64,000 nt of DNA from an uncultured Eubacterium sp. (GCA_910583925.1 CAJTZJ010000007.1:1-64000); one strand, 5' to 3'. Positions 15,337 through 25,876 are shown, counted from the stretch's first letter. A program made the numbers and translations. Notes: generated by a model from the letters alone, not told the origin.

Positions 15337-17091
15337 TTATTTTTCGGGAGCAGGTCTGCGAAGCTTGATATGTGTTTCTCGAAGCTGCATCTCCGTTACA
15401 GTATTCGGAGCACCGAGAAGCATATCCTGTGCATTTGAATTCATCGGGAATGCAATAACCTCTCGGATATTTTCTTCATCCTGAAGAAGCATAATCATTC
15501 TGTCTACACCCGGAGCCATACCTGCATGAGGCGGAGCACCGTAATGGAACGCATTATAAAGCGCACCGAATTTATCTTTAACAGTATCCTCGCTGTAGCC
15601 CGCCATTTCAAATGCCTTAACCATAACATCCGGACGATGATTACGAACGGCACCTGAAGAAAGCTCTACACCATTACAAACAATATCATACTGATATGCC
15701 TTGATTGTAAGCGGATCCTGATTTAGAAGCGCATCCATCTCGCCCTGCGGCATTGAAAACGGATTATGTGTAAATGCCAGATTTCCGTTTTCGTCTTTTT
15801 CAAACATTGGGAAATCCGTAATATAGCAAAGCTCAAAGCTGTCCTTATCAATTAAGTCAAGACGGTTGGCAAGCTCTGTTCTGATCTGACCGGCGAAATC
15901 GTTTACATGCTTCGGTGTATCACAAATAAAGAACAAAGTATCATCTGTTTTAAGATTAAGCTTTTCTTTAAGCTCAATTCTCTGCTCGGGAGAAAGGAAT
16001 TTATCAATCGGACCTTTGAAGGAGCCGTCTTCAAGCACCTCAATATAGCCAAGTCCTTTCATACCGATTTCAAGCGCAAATTTAAGCATTTTTTCAAACC
16101 AGCCCTTGGACTGCTTTGCACAGTTCGGTACATTAATTCCGCGAACAGGCTTACCCTGGAATGCCTTAAATTCAACTCTTGAGAAAAATTCGGTTAAATC
16201 CTCAATAATAAGAGGGTTTCTTAAATCCGGCTTATCTGTACCATATTTGAGCATTGCCTCTTCAAACGGAATTCTTACAAACGGAGCAGGGCTAACCCTT
16301 TTTCCGCCCCCGAATTTTGTAAATGTATCATAAAGAACAGCCTCCGCAACTGCGAAAACATCCTCCTGCGTTGCAAAAGCCATTTCAAAATCAAGCTGAT
16401 AGAATTCACCGGGAGAACGGTCTGCTCTTGCATCCTCATCACGGAAGCAGGGAGCAATCTGGAAATACTTATCAAAGCCCGAAACCATAAGAAGCTGTTT
16501 AAACTGCTGAGGAGCCTGAGGAAGCGCATAAAACTTGCCCTCATGCTTACGGCTTGGGATAATATAATCTCTTGCACCCTCAGGAGAAGAACAGGTAAGA
16601 ATCGGAGTTGTAATTTCCGTAAAGCCAAGCTCTGTCATCTTCCGGCGAAGGAATGAAATAACATTGCTTCTGAACATAATATTATCGTGAACTGCTTTGT
16701 TTCTTAAATCAAGGAAGCGGTAGGTTAAACGAACATCCTCTCTTGTTTCCTTTGATTCGGAAATCTCAAAAGGAAGATTTTCAGTGCAGGCACCGAGCAT
16801 CGTTAATTTATCCACCTTAACCTCAAGCTCGCCTGTTGCAATCTTTTTGTTAATTGTTTCTTCATCACGCTTAACAACAGTACCTTCAACAGAGATAACG
16901 CTTTCTTTCTTAAGATGATTAATCAGATCACCGTCATTCACAACAACCTGCGTTACACCATATTCATCACGCAAATCAATGAAAGCAACACCGCCATGAT
17001 CACGGATTGTATCTACCCAGCCTGCAAGTGAAACCTTTTCATTCAGATTATCAAAAGTCAATTCGTTACAATTATGTGTTCTGTATGCCAT
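15337..17091 (-). CDS. aspS: Aspartyl-tRNA synthetase
   Basis: Bacterial-type class II AspRS, 584 aa. It has an N-terminal OB-fold (AGWVDTIRDHGGVAFIDLRD), motif 2 CFRDEDARADRSPGEFYQLD, GTDKPDLR, the GAD insertion domain, and motif 3 GAPPHAGMAPGVDRMIM. It heads the gatCAB operon, so a single transcript supplies the synthetase and the amidotransferase. That suits indirect Asn-tRNA formation, but whether this AspRS is non-discriminating cannot be read here. No T-box is seen in the leader. Confidence 0.96.
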   Translation of the reverse strand: MAYRTHNCNELTFDNLNEKVSLAGWVDTIRDHGGVAFIDLRDEYGVTQVVVNDGDLINHLKKESVISVEGTVVKRDEETINKKIATGELEVKVDKLTMLGACTENLPFEISESKETREDVRLTYRFLDLRNKAVHDNIMFRSNVISFLRRKMTELGFTEITTPILTCSSPEGARDYIIPSRKHEGKFYALPQAPQQFKQLLMVSGFDKYFQIAPCFRDEDARADRSPGEFYQLDFEMAFATQEDVFAVAEAVLYDTFTKFGGGKRVSPAPFVRIPFEEAMLKYGTDKPDLRNPLIIEDLTEFFSRVEFKAFQGKPVRGINVPNCAKQSKGWFEKMLKFALEIGMKGLGYIEVLEDGSFKGPIDKFLSPEQRIELKEKLNLKTDDTLFFICDTPKHVNDFAGQIRTELANRLDLIDKDSFELCYITDFPMFEKDENGNLAFTHNPFSMPQGEMDALLNQDPLTIKAYQYDIVCNGVELSSGAVRNHRPDVMVKAFEMAGYSEDTVKDKFGALYNAFHYGAPPHAGMAPGVDRMIMLLQDEENIREVIAFPMNSNAQDMLLGAPNTVTEMQLRETHIKLRRPAPEK

Positions 17092-17253
17092 AAAATATAT
17101 TTCCTTTCAAAGAAAATTCCAAGTGAATATAACACTCCACTATAATTTCCGTAATAGTATAGCATATTAATTTTAAATTGTATATATAAAATATGCAAAA
17201 AATTCCGTTTCTTTTCAAGAAAAAACCTATAAAAATCAACGGATAAGAAAAAA

Positions 17254-17275
17254 CGGCAGGAGTAAACCCCTGCCT
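17254..17275 (-). terminator. Intrinsic terminator of the 17.3 kb gene
   Basis: GGCAGG/CCTGCC stem with an 8-nt loop, followed on the minus strand by GTTTTTTC. It follows the hypothetical gene at 17294. Confidence 0.8.
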
Positions 17276-17293
17276 ACGATTTCTAACTTGATT

Positions 17294-17780
17294 TTATTCC
17301 CAAATAAACTCAATTTCTTCTGCATCCAAGTTTAAGCTACAGTTGTCATATACTATGCCTTTATATTTAATCCAAATAAATAAATCAATTTGTGCAAGCC
17401 CAAAATTTGGCGACACACCCGTAGCAATATATTCCCAAGACCAATAGCCTTTTTTCTTTCTGTATGCTATCTCTTTATTTGCTATTTCAACAAATTCAGA
17501 AAGGGACATAACTTTAACCTTATAAACACCATTTTTCTGTCTACAAGACTTCAATTCAACATTAACACAAGAATCCGCATCTTCTTCAAACCTGCACTTG
17601 ATGCGGCATTTTGTAAAATCTTTGTATTTTTCAGCTACACTCGCTATATAATCCTCAAAACAACTAATATCGAAACTTAAGGTTAATTCATTATTCTCTA
17701 ATTTGATTTCATATAAATCCTGATCGTGCAGAATGCCATCAGGTATGTAATGCTCACTCAGAACAAATTTCTCTGTCATA
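17294..17780 (-). CDS. Hypothetical protein
   Basis: A 161-aa soluble protein that I do not recognise. The fold appears mostly beta with an alpha segment around EFVEIANKEIAYRKKKGYW, and it ends in an acidic EEIEFIWE. The start is the ATG at 17778-17780 with AGAGGTG upstream. Monocistronic; it sits downstream of the GH13 gene with a 65-bp gap and has its own terminator. Size and composition resemble polymorphic-toxin immunity proteins, but nothing proves that. Confidence 0.5.
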
Positions 17781-17845
17781 AAAACACCTCTTTTGTTCAT
17801 TATAGCATAAGAAAAACCGAAGGGCAATATCCTTCGGTTTTGATA

Positions 17846-19696
17846 CTATTTTGTTAAAAGAGTAAATTCTTTTGGCGAAAGGCGGATATAGCCGTCCTTT
17901 GAAACAGGGGTAAAAAGATTGTAGGAATTATCCCATTCCGTGCCTACATAAACATCGAACATTTCCGATGAATTATTCACTGCTACAAGCACCTGATTAT
18001 CATCAGCAACACGCTTATAAGCAATCACATTATATCCGCTGAAAACAGGAACAAAGCTGCCATTTACAAACGCTTTACAGCCGTTTCGGATTTCGCCGAG
18101 CCTTTTATACCATTTATGAAGCTCTTCATCAATATCGTTCCAAGGAAAGCAGGCTCGGTTGAACGGATCCTTCATACCCTGCAAGCCAACCTCATCGCCG
18201 TAATAAAGGCTTGGAACACCGGGCAATGTATATTGAATTAGGCTTGCCATTTTCATCATGGATATTCCCTTTTTATAATTCGCTGCCGAAAGCACATTAT
18301 GCTCATGCTGCCAATCTCTGCCATAGCCGTCGGCATTTTCTCCTGCAAGACGGGTTATTGCACGCTCTGTATCATGCGTTCCGATATGGTTCATAAGTAC
18401 ATTTAAAACACAAGGCGGATAGTTTTCAACAATACCCATAACCGCATTGAAAAAGCCCTCTGCACCGCCGTATTTAACAAAATTGAGCACAGCATCGGCA
18501 AAAGGATAATTCATAACACTGTCAAGCTGTTCGCCCAGCAAATAGCGTCTTCTTTCTCCATAAGCAAATTTATTTGTTGCATCCTCCCAGACCTCACCGA
18601 TAATGATTGCATTTTCATTTTCAGCCTTCACGGCTTTTCGCAGATCATCAAGAAAAATATCGGGAAGCTCATCGGCCACATCAAGCCGCCAGCCGCTTAT
18701 TCCGCAGCAAAGCCATTTTCTTAAAACACCGTTTTCTCCGCAGATATAATCACGATAGCTTTCGTTTTCCTCTATAATTTCCGGAAGAAGCTTTATCCCC
18801 CACCAGCTTTGATATTCATTCGGATAATCAATAAATTTGTACCAATCAAAATATGGGCTTTCCTTACTGTTATAAGCACCAACGCTGTTGTAATTACCAT
18901 AGAGATTAAAATACTTTGAATCACAGCCGGTATGGCTGAAAACACCGTCAAGAATAATACCAATACCCTTTTCTTCCGCCGTTTTGCAAAGGGACTTCAA
19001 ATCATTTTCAGTTCCGAGCAAAGGATCAATTTTTTCATAATCGGCAGTATCATATCTATGATTGGAATTCGCCTCAAAGATAGGATTCAGATAAATACAG
19101 GAAACACCGAGTTCCTTTATATAATCAAGCTTTTCTTCTATACCCTTTAAATCGCCGCCGAAATAGTCATTATTCCAAAGGCCGTTCATCTGACTTTCAT
19201 GCCAGAACGGCTCATCTCCCCATTCCCGCATAACTCTTGTAGCCGGCACATTATTTTTCTTTTTACCGCTGCAGTAAAACCGATCAGGGAAAATCTGATA
19301 GATGATTCCGCCTTTAAGAAAATCAGGGGTTTGGAAATTCTTATCATAAACAGTCTGCTGAAAGTCACTGCCGTCTATACTGAAATCTCCGCATCCGTTC
19401 CCAACATTTTTAATAAAGGATTTTCCCCATGGTGTATCAAGCTCAAAATGATAGAAATAAAGACCGGAAGTCGTTGCCGAAAAATGAAGTTCCCAATATT
19501 CGTTATCATCGCCGCACATTCCTGCCCAAAACATTCCATAATAGACGGTTTCTTCTCCGTCCTTATACACGGCAAGGCTTGCACCTGTACACCCTAAGGA
19601 GCGGGGAACAACAATACGAAGCTTAACCGCTTCTTCTGTTGCAACAGCCGAAACAATTGATTTATATTCAGTTTTTCTTGAATCAAAAATTTTCAT
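17846..19696 (-). CDS. GH13 neopullulanase/cyclomaltodextrinase-like alpha-glucosidase
   Basis: A 616-residue cytoplasmic GH13 enzyme (no signal peptide) acting on maltodextrins or cyclodextrins. An N-terminal beta-domain comes first. The catalytic barrel follows, with YLNPIFEANSNHRYD, DGVFSHTG, GWRLDVADEL (Asp nucleophile), IIGEVWED (Glu acid/base) and NHIGTHDTER (third Asp). The MREWGDEPFWHESQ region is typical of the neopullulanase group. The ATG at 19694-19696 is the best start, though only weak GAGTG precedes it. It follows glgP on the same strand, so both likely act in glycogen and maltodextrin breakdown. Confidence 0.87.
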   Translation of the reverse strand: MKIFDSRKTEYKSIVSAVATEEAVKLRIVVPRSLGCTGASLAVYKDGEETVYYGMFWAGMCGDDNEYWELHFSATTSGLYFYHFELDTPWGKSFIKNVGNGCGDFSIDGSDFQQTVYDKNFQTPDFLKGGIIYQIFPDRFYCSGKKKNNVPATRVMREWGDEPFWHESQMNGLWNNDYFGGDLKGIEEKLDYIKELGVSCIYLNPIFEANSNHRYDTADYEKIDPLLGTENDLKSLCKTAEEKGIGIILDGVFSHTGCDSKYFNLYGNYNSVGAYNSKESPYFDWYKFIDYPNEYQSWWGIKLLPEIIEENESYRDYICGENGVLRKWLCCGISGWRLDVADELPDIFLDDLRKAVKAENENAIIIGEVWEDATNKFAYGERRRYLLGEQLDSVMNYPFADAVLNFVKYGGAEGFFNAVMGIVENYPPCVLNVLMNHIGTHDTERAITRLAGENADGYGRDWQHEHNVLSAANYKKGISMMKMASLIQYTLPGVPSLYYGDEVGLQGMKDPFNRACFPWNDIDEELHKWYKRLGEIRNGCKAFVNGSFVPVFSGYNVIAYKRVADDNQVLVAVNNSSEMFDVYVGTEWDNSYNLFTPVSKDGYIRLSPKEFTLLTK

Positions 19697-19712
19697 AGCA
19701 CTCAATAAAACA

Positions 19713-19747
19713 GGGCGAATTAAAAGTTTTACCTAATTCATTCGCCC
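19713..19747 (-). terminator. Hairpin after glgP
   Basis: GGGCGAAT / ATTCGCCC stem with a 19-nt loop between glgP and the GH13 gene. The T-run after it is short (GTTTTATT), so it may only attenuate read-through. Confidence 0.55.
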
Positions 19748-19760
19748 TTTTCAGATTTAA

Positions 19761-22256
19761 TTATTTTGATTTTTTAGCAGTTTTTTTAGCTGCTTTCTTT
19801 TCAGCCTTAGGTGCGGCCTTTTTCTCTGCCTTTGGAGCAGGTTTTTCGGATGCAAACTGAACAGGCTTTGTATGCCAGATATTATTTGCATAATCCATTA
19901 TGGAACGGTCTGCACTGAACACACCTGCACCGCTGATATTCATAAGAGACATTCTTGCGAATTTCTCTTTATCCTTATAAACCTTGGAAGCATATGCCTG
20001 CGCTTTCTGATAATCTGCAAAATCAGCAAGTGCCATATAAGGATCCACATTCATAAGACTTGATGAAATCTCTGTAAAGGTTTTACCGTTTACACCCATA
20101 TTAATGAAATCAACAACATTTTTTAATGTAGGATTATTATTAATATAATTCATAGGATAATATCCATCACGCTGAAGCTGCTGAACCTCCGGTGTTTTAA
20201 GACCGAAGATGATAATATTCTCATCGCCTACCGCATCAGCAATTTCAATATTCGCTCCGTCAAGCGTACCGATTGTTACGGCACCATTGAGCATAAGCTT
20301 CATATTACCCGTACCCGATGCTTCCGTACCTGCAAGAGAAATCTGCTCTGAGAAATCAGCAGCAGGCATAAGCATTTCTGCAAGGCTTACATTGTATTCT
20401 TCCATAAATACAACCTTAATTCTGCCCTTGATATCAGGATCATTATTGATAAGCTTTGAAAGAGAATCAATAAGCTCAATTGTTTTCTTTGCCATATAAT
20501 AGCCCGGGGCTGCCTTTGAAGCAAAGATATAGGTTTTCGGCTCAAATTTTATACCGGGATTAGCCTTAAGCATCTGATATTCAGCAATAATATTAAGAAT
20601 ATTAAGGCTCTGGCGCTTATATTCATGAAGTCTTTTAACCTGAACATCAAAAATGGAGTTCGGATCAATCTCAATACCATTTCTCTTCTTCACAACATCT
20701 GCAAAACGAAGCTTGTTGTTGTATTTGATTTTCTGAAGAGTTTCAAGTACCTGCTTATCATCCTTATAATCACGAAGCTTAAGAAGCTCATCACTCTTAG
20801 TAATAAACTTGTCGCCGATAAGCTCAGTTATGAACTTGGTGAGTTCCGGATTTGACTGGCAAATCCATCTTCTGAACGCAATACCGTTTGTTACATTCTT
20901 GAACTTATCGGGAGTAATTGTATAGAAATCATTGAATACTGTTTCCTTAAGAATTTCCGAATGCAGAGCAGAAACACCATTTACAGAATGCGAGCCTGCT
21001 ACACAAAGATTTGCCATACGAACAACACCGCCCGAAACGATAGCCATTCTTTCAACTTTTTCTGCATCATGCGTTGTAGCCCAGACATAAGCACGGAAAC
21101 GATTGTCAATTTCCTTTGTAATCTGATAAATACGAGGAAGAAGTCTGCTGTAAAGCTCCTCGCTCCAGCATTCAAGAGCTTCCTTCATAACAGTATGGTT
21201 TGTATAAGCAATTGTTTTTGTAACAATATTCCAAGCACTGTCCCAATCATAACCGCATTCATCAAGAAGAATTCGCATAAGTTCAGGAATTGCCATTGTA
21301 GGATGCGTATCATTAATATGAATTGCAATCTTTTCGGGAAGATTATCAACCGTACCGTATTTTGTTAAATGACGATGAATAATATCCTGAATGGAAGCAG
21401 AAACAAGGAAATACTGCTGACGAAGACGAAGAGATTTACCCTCAGGAGAATTATCGGCAGGATAAAGAACCTTTGAAATAGCCTCTGCCATTGCGGACTG
21501 CTCCATTGCCTTTATAAATGAGCCCTGATTAAAGAGACTCATATCAAGCTCAGGCTTGCGTGAAGCCCAAAGGCGAAGCCTTGAAACACCCTGACCCTTA
21601 CCGGAAACATACATATCATAAGGAACAGCTGTAACGGTATTGCAATCACGCATTTCAACATGATGATAATCGCCGTCCCAACTATCCTCTACCCAGCCTT
21701 CAAAATTGATTTCAACAGCTCTTTCCTCTCTCGGAACAAGCCATACATCGCCGCCGGGAAGCCAGAAATCAGGAAGCTCTGTCTGCCAGCCGTCTATAAG
21801 CTTCTGCTTAAAGATACCTGCTTCATATCGGATTGAATAACCCATAGACTGAAATCCATTTGTTGCAAGACCATCAAGATAGCACGCAGCAAGTCTGCCA
21901 AGACCGCCGTTTCCGAGACCGGCGTCCGGTTCTTTGGAATAAAGGGCATCAAGACTGATATCATAGCTGCTTAACGCCTTTTCAAAAACATCTGTTAAAC
22001 CAAGGTTATATAAATTGTTTTTCAGTGAACGGCCCATAAGGAATTCCATACAAAGATAATAAATCTGCTTTGTATCCTGCTGATCGGCAGTATGGCGAAA
22101 ATCGCTGTTCATAGCAGCCAATTCATCACGAACAATCATAGCTACTGCTTTATAAAACTGTTCAACCGAAGCAGTTGAGGGGGTAACGCCGAAGAAATGA
22201 CTTAATTTATCATTAATCATTTTTTTTGCCTGAGCGGCAGAAATTTGTGAATTCAT
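19761..22256 (-). CDS. glgP: Glycogen/starch phosphorylase with Lys/Ala-rich tail
   Basis: An 831-residue GT35 enzyme releasing glucose-1-phosphate from glycogen or starch. It has YLCMEFLMGRSLKNNLYNLG, the GLGNGGLGRLAACYLD loop, and the pyridoxal-phosphate site EASGTGNMKLMLNGA. The start is the ATG at 22254-22256 with GGAGG 8 nt upstream. Unusual: the last about 27 residues form a basic low-complexity tail of PAPKAEKKAA-type repeats ending KKTAKKSK, like a histone H1 tail and outside the usual enzyme. It is paired with the GH13 gene downstream. Confidence 0.94.
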   Translation of the reverse strand: MNSQISAAQAKKMINDKLSHFFGVTPSTASVEQFYKAVAMIVRDELAAMNSDFRHTADQQDTKQIYYLCMEFLMGRSLKNNLYNLGLTDVFEKALSSYDISLDALYSKEPDAGLGNGGLGRLAACYLDGLATNGFQSMGYSIRYEAGIFKQKLIDGWQTELPDFWLPGGDVWLVPREERAVEINFEGWVEDSWDGDYHHVEMRDCNTVTAVPYDMYVSGKGQGVSRLRLWASRKPELDMSLFNQGSFIKAMEQSAMAEAISKVLYPADNSPEGKSLRLRQQYFLVSASIQDIIHRHLTKYGTVDNLPEKIAIHINDTHPTMAIPELMRILLDECGYDWDSAWNIVTKTIAYTNHTVMKEALECWSEELYSRLLPRIYQITKEIDNRFRAYVWATTHDAEKVERMAIVSGGVVRMANLCVAGSHSVNGVSALHSEILKETVFNDFYTITPDKFKNVTNGIAFRRWICQSNPELTKFITELIGDKFITKSDELLKLRDYKDDKQVLETLQKIKYNNKLRFADVVKKRNGIEIDPNSIFDVQVKRLHEYKRQSLNILNIIAEYQMLKANPGIKFEPKTYIFASKAAPGYYMAKKTIELIDSLSKLINNDPDIKGRIKVVFMEEYNVSLAEMLMPAADFSEQISLAGTEASGTGNMKLMLNGAVTIGTLDGANIEIADAVGDENIIIFGLKTPEVQQLQRDGYYPMNYINNNPTLKNVVDFINMGVNGKTFTEISSSLMNVDPYMALADFADYQKAQAYASKVYKDKEKFARMSLMNISGAGVFSADRSIMDYANNIWHTKPVQFASEKPAPKAEKKAAPKAEKKAAKKTAKKSK

Positions 22257-22370
22257 ATACAATACCTCCAAAAATTTAAAATTATAACGGTAAAAATATC
22301 CATTGTTTTGTTAATTATACACTAAACAAAGCTTATATTCAATAGTAACTATAACAATATATTATGCAGT

Positions 22371-23801
22371 TTAGCCTCTTTTTTTCACAAATTTATCAAA
22401 AAGAAGCTTTAATATATCCGTAACAGATTTAAAATTAAGAATCGTAATCATCGCAGTGATTCCCAATGAAATGAGAAAACTTGTCTTTTCATCAGGAACT
22501 TCATATATAACAAATATAGTTGAAGCAAGCATCAGAATTGCAGACGGCAAAAAGCTTGAATGATCAATTCTTATATTTACAAACTGCTTTGTATTTTTTG
22601 CTCTGATAATAAATACAACAACAAACGACACAGCAGTTGCAATAGCAGCACCATATGCCCCAAACTTTGGTATAAACACCAGATTCAGCACAATATTAAT
22701 AATTGCCCCAACACCTGCTGTGAGCATTGAAAGAACACTTTTCTTCTTTGCCATATAAATAGAAGCATAAAAATTTACTAAACAGGAAAAGGTTGTTGCG
22801 ATAACAAGAATAGGCTCATATTGCCACGATTCATAGTATTCCTTTCCAAGATAAACGCTTGTTATGAACTTGGAAAGCGTTATAAGAAACGCTCCTACAA
22901 CAAAAAGCGAGCCGCTGTAAACATTAAATACATCAGAAAAGAATTTTGAATTTCCCCGGCTGTTATATTCATCAACAGCCGAAAGCTGCCATGCATCAAT
23001 AAATATCGTTGAAAAAATGATAACAAAATTCGGAATTTTATAAGCAGCATTGTAAATACCGCTTTCAGCAACACCCTTGAAGAAAATTACCATATACTGA
23101 TCCGATACATTTATAATCCACCAAAGAACAACAGTAGGAATAAGCGGAATGCAGTATTTCAGCATCGGAACGGATATTCGCTTATCAAGCCCTTTTTTGA
23201 AATCAATATATTTCCAAAGCTTTGCAACAGCAAACATAAGAATAACGGAGCAGATATCACTTGTGAAAATAGAAAGAATATAGCCGTTTATTCCCCATTT
23301 GAACACACCGAGATAAAGGAATGTAAAGCCGGCAGAGGTTGCCGTTGCTATAACTCCGTCTATCGCATAAAGTTTAACATTTCCCATTCCTCTTACAAAT
23401 TGCTGGCACAATTGGCGAAGAGAAGAGCCGAGAAGCATAAGATAAAGCACCGTAACATATTCGCCCATATTAAAATCATTAATTGTGATTTTAGAAACCA
23501 GCGGCGAAAGAAGGCAAAAAATTGCAAAGCCTGCCAATGTTGTTGCCATTCCTGTTGTAAACACACTTTTCTTATTGGTAAATTTATCTATTGAAAACCT
23601 TAATGCTGCAGAGTTCACAGCAAGAGTAACTATCGGAACAAGAATATTAACAGCATTTTGAATAGAAGTAGCTCCGCCAAAATCGCCTGCTTCCATAACA
23701 CGGGTATAAAAAGCAGTAAGCAAAACCGTCAGAAGCTTAGACGAAAAGGTTCCTATTGCAAAAATTATTGTATTTGAAGCCAGTTTTTTATACTTATCCA
23801 T
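22371..23801 (-). CDS. Polysaccharide/lipid-linked oligosaccharide flippase (MOP superfamily)
   Basis: A 476-aa protein with about 12-14 hydrophobic helices. The Wzx-like N-terminus (LASNTIIFAIGTFSSKLLTVLLTAFYTRVM) and a repeat of the pattern in the second half are seen. It would move undecaprenyl-linked glycans outward. It is 54 bp downstream of proA on the same strand and may share that transcript. No glycan operon is attached, so the substrate is open. Confidence 0.82.
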   Translation of the reverse strand: MDKYKKLASNTIIFAIGTFSSKLLTVLLTAFYTRVMEAGDFGGATSIQNAVNILVPIVTLAVNSAALRFSIDKFTNKKSVFTTGMATTLAGFAIFCLLSPLVSKITINDFNMGEYVTVLYLMLLGSSLRQLCQQFVRGMGNVKLYAIDGVIATATSAGFTFLYLGVFKWGINGYILSIFTSDICSVILMFAVAKLWKYIDFKKGLDKRISVPMLKYCIPLIPTVVLWWIINVSDQYMVIFFKGVAESGIYNAAYKIPNFVIIFSTIFIDAWQLSAVDEYNSRGNSKFFSDVFNVYSGSLFVVGAFLITLSKFITSVYLGKEYYESWQYEPILVIATTFSCLVNFYASIYMAKKKSVLSMLTAGVGAIINIVLNLVFIPKFGAYGAAIATAVSFVVVFIIRAKNTKQFVNIRIDHSSFLPSAILMLASTIFVIYEVPDEKTSFLISLGITAMITILNFKSVTDILKLLFDKFVKKRG

Positions 23802-23855
23802 TTATTTACCTTTATTTTCGAAGCCAATCATACTTGAAAATCCGCATTTTAAAAT

Positions 23856-25091
23856 TTATCTTATTTGTCCGTTTCCGAAAACAAGATATTTCGTTGTTGT
23901 AAGCTCACGAAGCCCCATCGGACCTCTTGCATGAAGCTTTTGGGTTGAAATGCCTATTTCGGCACCAAGACCGAATTCCCCGCCGTCTGTAAATCTTGTT
24001 GAAGCATTAACATAAACAGAAGATGAATCTATACGCTGCAGAAATTCCCTTGCATGCGCATCATTATCGGTGATAATCGCCTCACTGTGCCGGGTTGAAT
24101 TTTTATTTATATGCTTAACAGCCTCATCCAGACTATCAACTGTTTTTACGCTGATAATATAATCAAGATACTCTGTTGAAAAGTCCTCCTCGTTTGCAGG
24201 AAGAATACCGTCAGCCGCAAGCATTGCTCGCGCATCGCCGCGGATTTCAACATTCTTTTCATCAAGAAGCTCTTTAATTTTCGGCATAGCTTTATTTATT
24301 ATTGCCGAGTGAATAACTAAACTTTCACAGGAATTACAAACGCTGATACGCTGTGTTTTGGCATTAAAAATAATTTTTGCCGCCATATCAACATCTGCAT
24401 ATTCATCAACATAAATATGACAATTGCCCGAACCCGTTTCAATAACGGGAACTGTTGAATTTTCTACAACGGATTTAATCAGATTTTTACCGCCTCTGGG
24501 AATAAGACAATCCAGATAGCCGTTCATTTTCATCATTTCATTTGCTGAATTTCTTGATGTATCGGTAACAAGCTGTATACAGTTTTCATCAAATCCGCAG
24601 GATTTGATTGCCGCTCTCATAACCGATGAAATGGCAATATTTGAATTAATTGCTTCCTTGCCGCCACGAAGAATAACAGCATTTGCACTTTTCAGACAAA
24701 GCACTGCCGCATCGGCAGTAACATTCGGGCGTGCTTCATAAATAATTCCGACAACACCGATAGGAACAGAAACCTTTTGGATAACAAGACCGTTTGGTCT
24801 TTCAATCTTATTAAGCGTAATTCCGCAGGGATCCGGAAGATGAATAACATTTACAACACTGTCGGCAATATCATTAATTCTTTTTTCATCAAGCATTAAT
24901 CTGTCAATAAGTCCTTTGCCAAGCCCAGCGTTTTCGCCGTTTGCAATATCAATTTTATTTGCTTCAATAATCGTTTCACTGTTTTTTCTTAAAGCATCAG
25001 CAATAGCCATTAACGCTTTATTTTTCTGTTCCTCCGTTACAGAAGCCAAAAAATCCTTTGCTTCAAGAGCCTTCTTACCTAAAGATATCAT
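23856..25091 (-). CDS. proA: Gamma-glutamyl phosphate reductase
   Basis: Second enzyme of proline synthesis (411 aa), NADPH-dependent reduction of glutamyl phosphate. Family features: VPIGVVGIIYEARPNVT, the catalytic cysteine in QRISVCNSCE, HGIP-like region replaced by CLIPRGGKNLI, and the ending FGLGAEIGISTQKLHARGPMG. The stop of proB lies 2 bp before its start, so the two are coupled. Confidence 0.96.
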   Translation of the reverse strand: MISLGKKALEAKDFLASVTEEQKNKALMAIADALRKNSETIIEANKIDIANGENAGLGKGLIDRLMLDEKRINDIADSVVNVIHLPDPCGITLNKIERPNGLVIQKVSVPIGVVGIIYEARPNVTADAAVLCLKSANAVILRGGKEAINSNIAISSVMRAAIKSCGFDENCIQLVTDTSRNSANEMMKMNGYLDCLIPRGGKNLIKSVVENSTVPVIETGSGNCHIYVDEYADVDMAAKIIFNAKTQRISVCNSCESLVIHSAIINKAMPKIKELLDEKNVEIRGDARAMLAADGILPANEEDFSTEYLDYIISVKTVDSLDEAVKHINKNSTRHSEAIITDNDAHAREFLQRIDSSSVYVNASTRFTDGGEFGLGAEIGISTQKLHARGPMGLRELTTTKYLVFGNGQIR

Positions 25092-25093
25092 AA

Positions 25094-25876
25094 TTACACC
25101 GCCTTAAAAAATGTGCCAACAGATTTTCCGTCAAGCACCTTATATATATCAGTCGGCTTTGCGCCGTTCATAATCACAACAGGGATTCCCGCCGAGGTTG
25201 CAATTTCAGCAGCCTTAACCTTTGTTATAAATCCACCTGTTCCCTTTGCACTTGCACCACCCGCAATAGAACGAATATCATCATTGATCCTATCTACATT
25301 TTCTATCAGCCTTGCATCGGGGTTTTCAGCAGGATTGCTGTCATAAAGTCCATCCGTATCCGTTAAAAGTATAAGCAAATCGGAATTTGTTATTTCAGCA
25401 ACTCTTGCCGAAAGACAATCATTATCGCCATTCAGAAGCTCTTCAACCGATATGGAATCGTTTTCATTAACGATCGGAAGACAATCGTATTCTAAAAGCT
25501 GATTGAAAGTATCCACAAGATGCTTTTTACTTTCCTCATTATAAAGCTCATCCGATGTGAAAAGAAGCTGGCTCACAACAACACCGTATTCTGAAAACAA
25601 TTTATCGTAAAGAAACATTAATTCACACTGACCGACCGCTGCAGCAGCCTGCAGACCTTTTGTTGTTGACGGCTTTTCGGAAAGTCTGAGCTTACCCGTT
25701 CCGACACCGATTGCACCGGAGGAAACAAGAATAACCTCATACCCTGCATTTTTTAAATCAGACAAAACCGAAGCAAGCTTTGCAATTCTTGCAATATTAG
25801 TTTTTCCCGTTTTATGCGTTAAAGTTGATGTTCCAACCTTAACAACAATTCTGATCTTTTCTTTTTCACAAAACAT
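25094..25876 (-). CDS. proB: Glutamate 5-kinase, short form without PUA domain
   Basis: Amino-acid kinase fold protein (260 aa) phosphorylating glutamate. Visible motifs: VVKVGTSTLTH, ILVSSGAIGVG, a substrate loop NENDSISV, LLTDTDGLYDSNP and GTGGFITKVKAAEIATSAG. The start is the ATG at 25874-25876 with GGAGAAC in front. It ends at the kinase domain, lacking the C-terminal PUA domain present in many ProB proteins. Coupled to proA. Confidence 0.94.
   Translation of the reverse strand: MFCEKEKIRIVVKVGTSTLTHKTGKTNIARIAKLASVLSDLKNAGYEVILVSSGAIGVGTGKLRLSEKPSTTKGLQAAAAVGQCELMFLYDKLFSEYGVVVSQLLFTSDELYNEESKKHLVDTFNQLLEYDCLPIVNENDSISVEELLNGDNDCLSARVAEITNSDLLILLTDTDGLYDSNPAENPDARLIENVDRINDDIRSIAGGASAKGTGGFITKVKAAEIATSAGIPVVIMNGAKPTDIYKVLDGKSVGTFFKAV

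Noticed and set aside
12054..17091. Long alternative-strand frames over gatB, gatA and aspS
   Set aside because: They are shadows of strongly conserved genes and have no ribosome sites or family matches.
17092..17293. Possible T-box leader before aspS
   Set aside because: No T-box consensus, specifier loop or antiterminator is visible in the 200 bp upstream.
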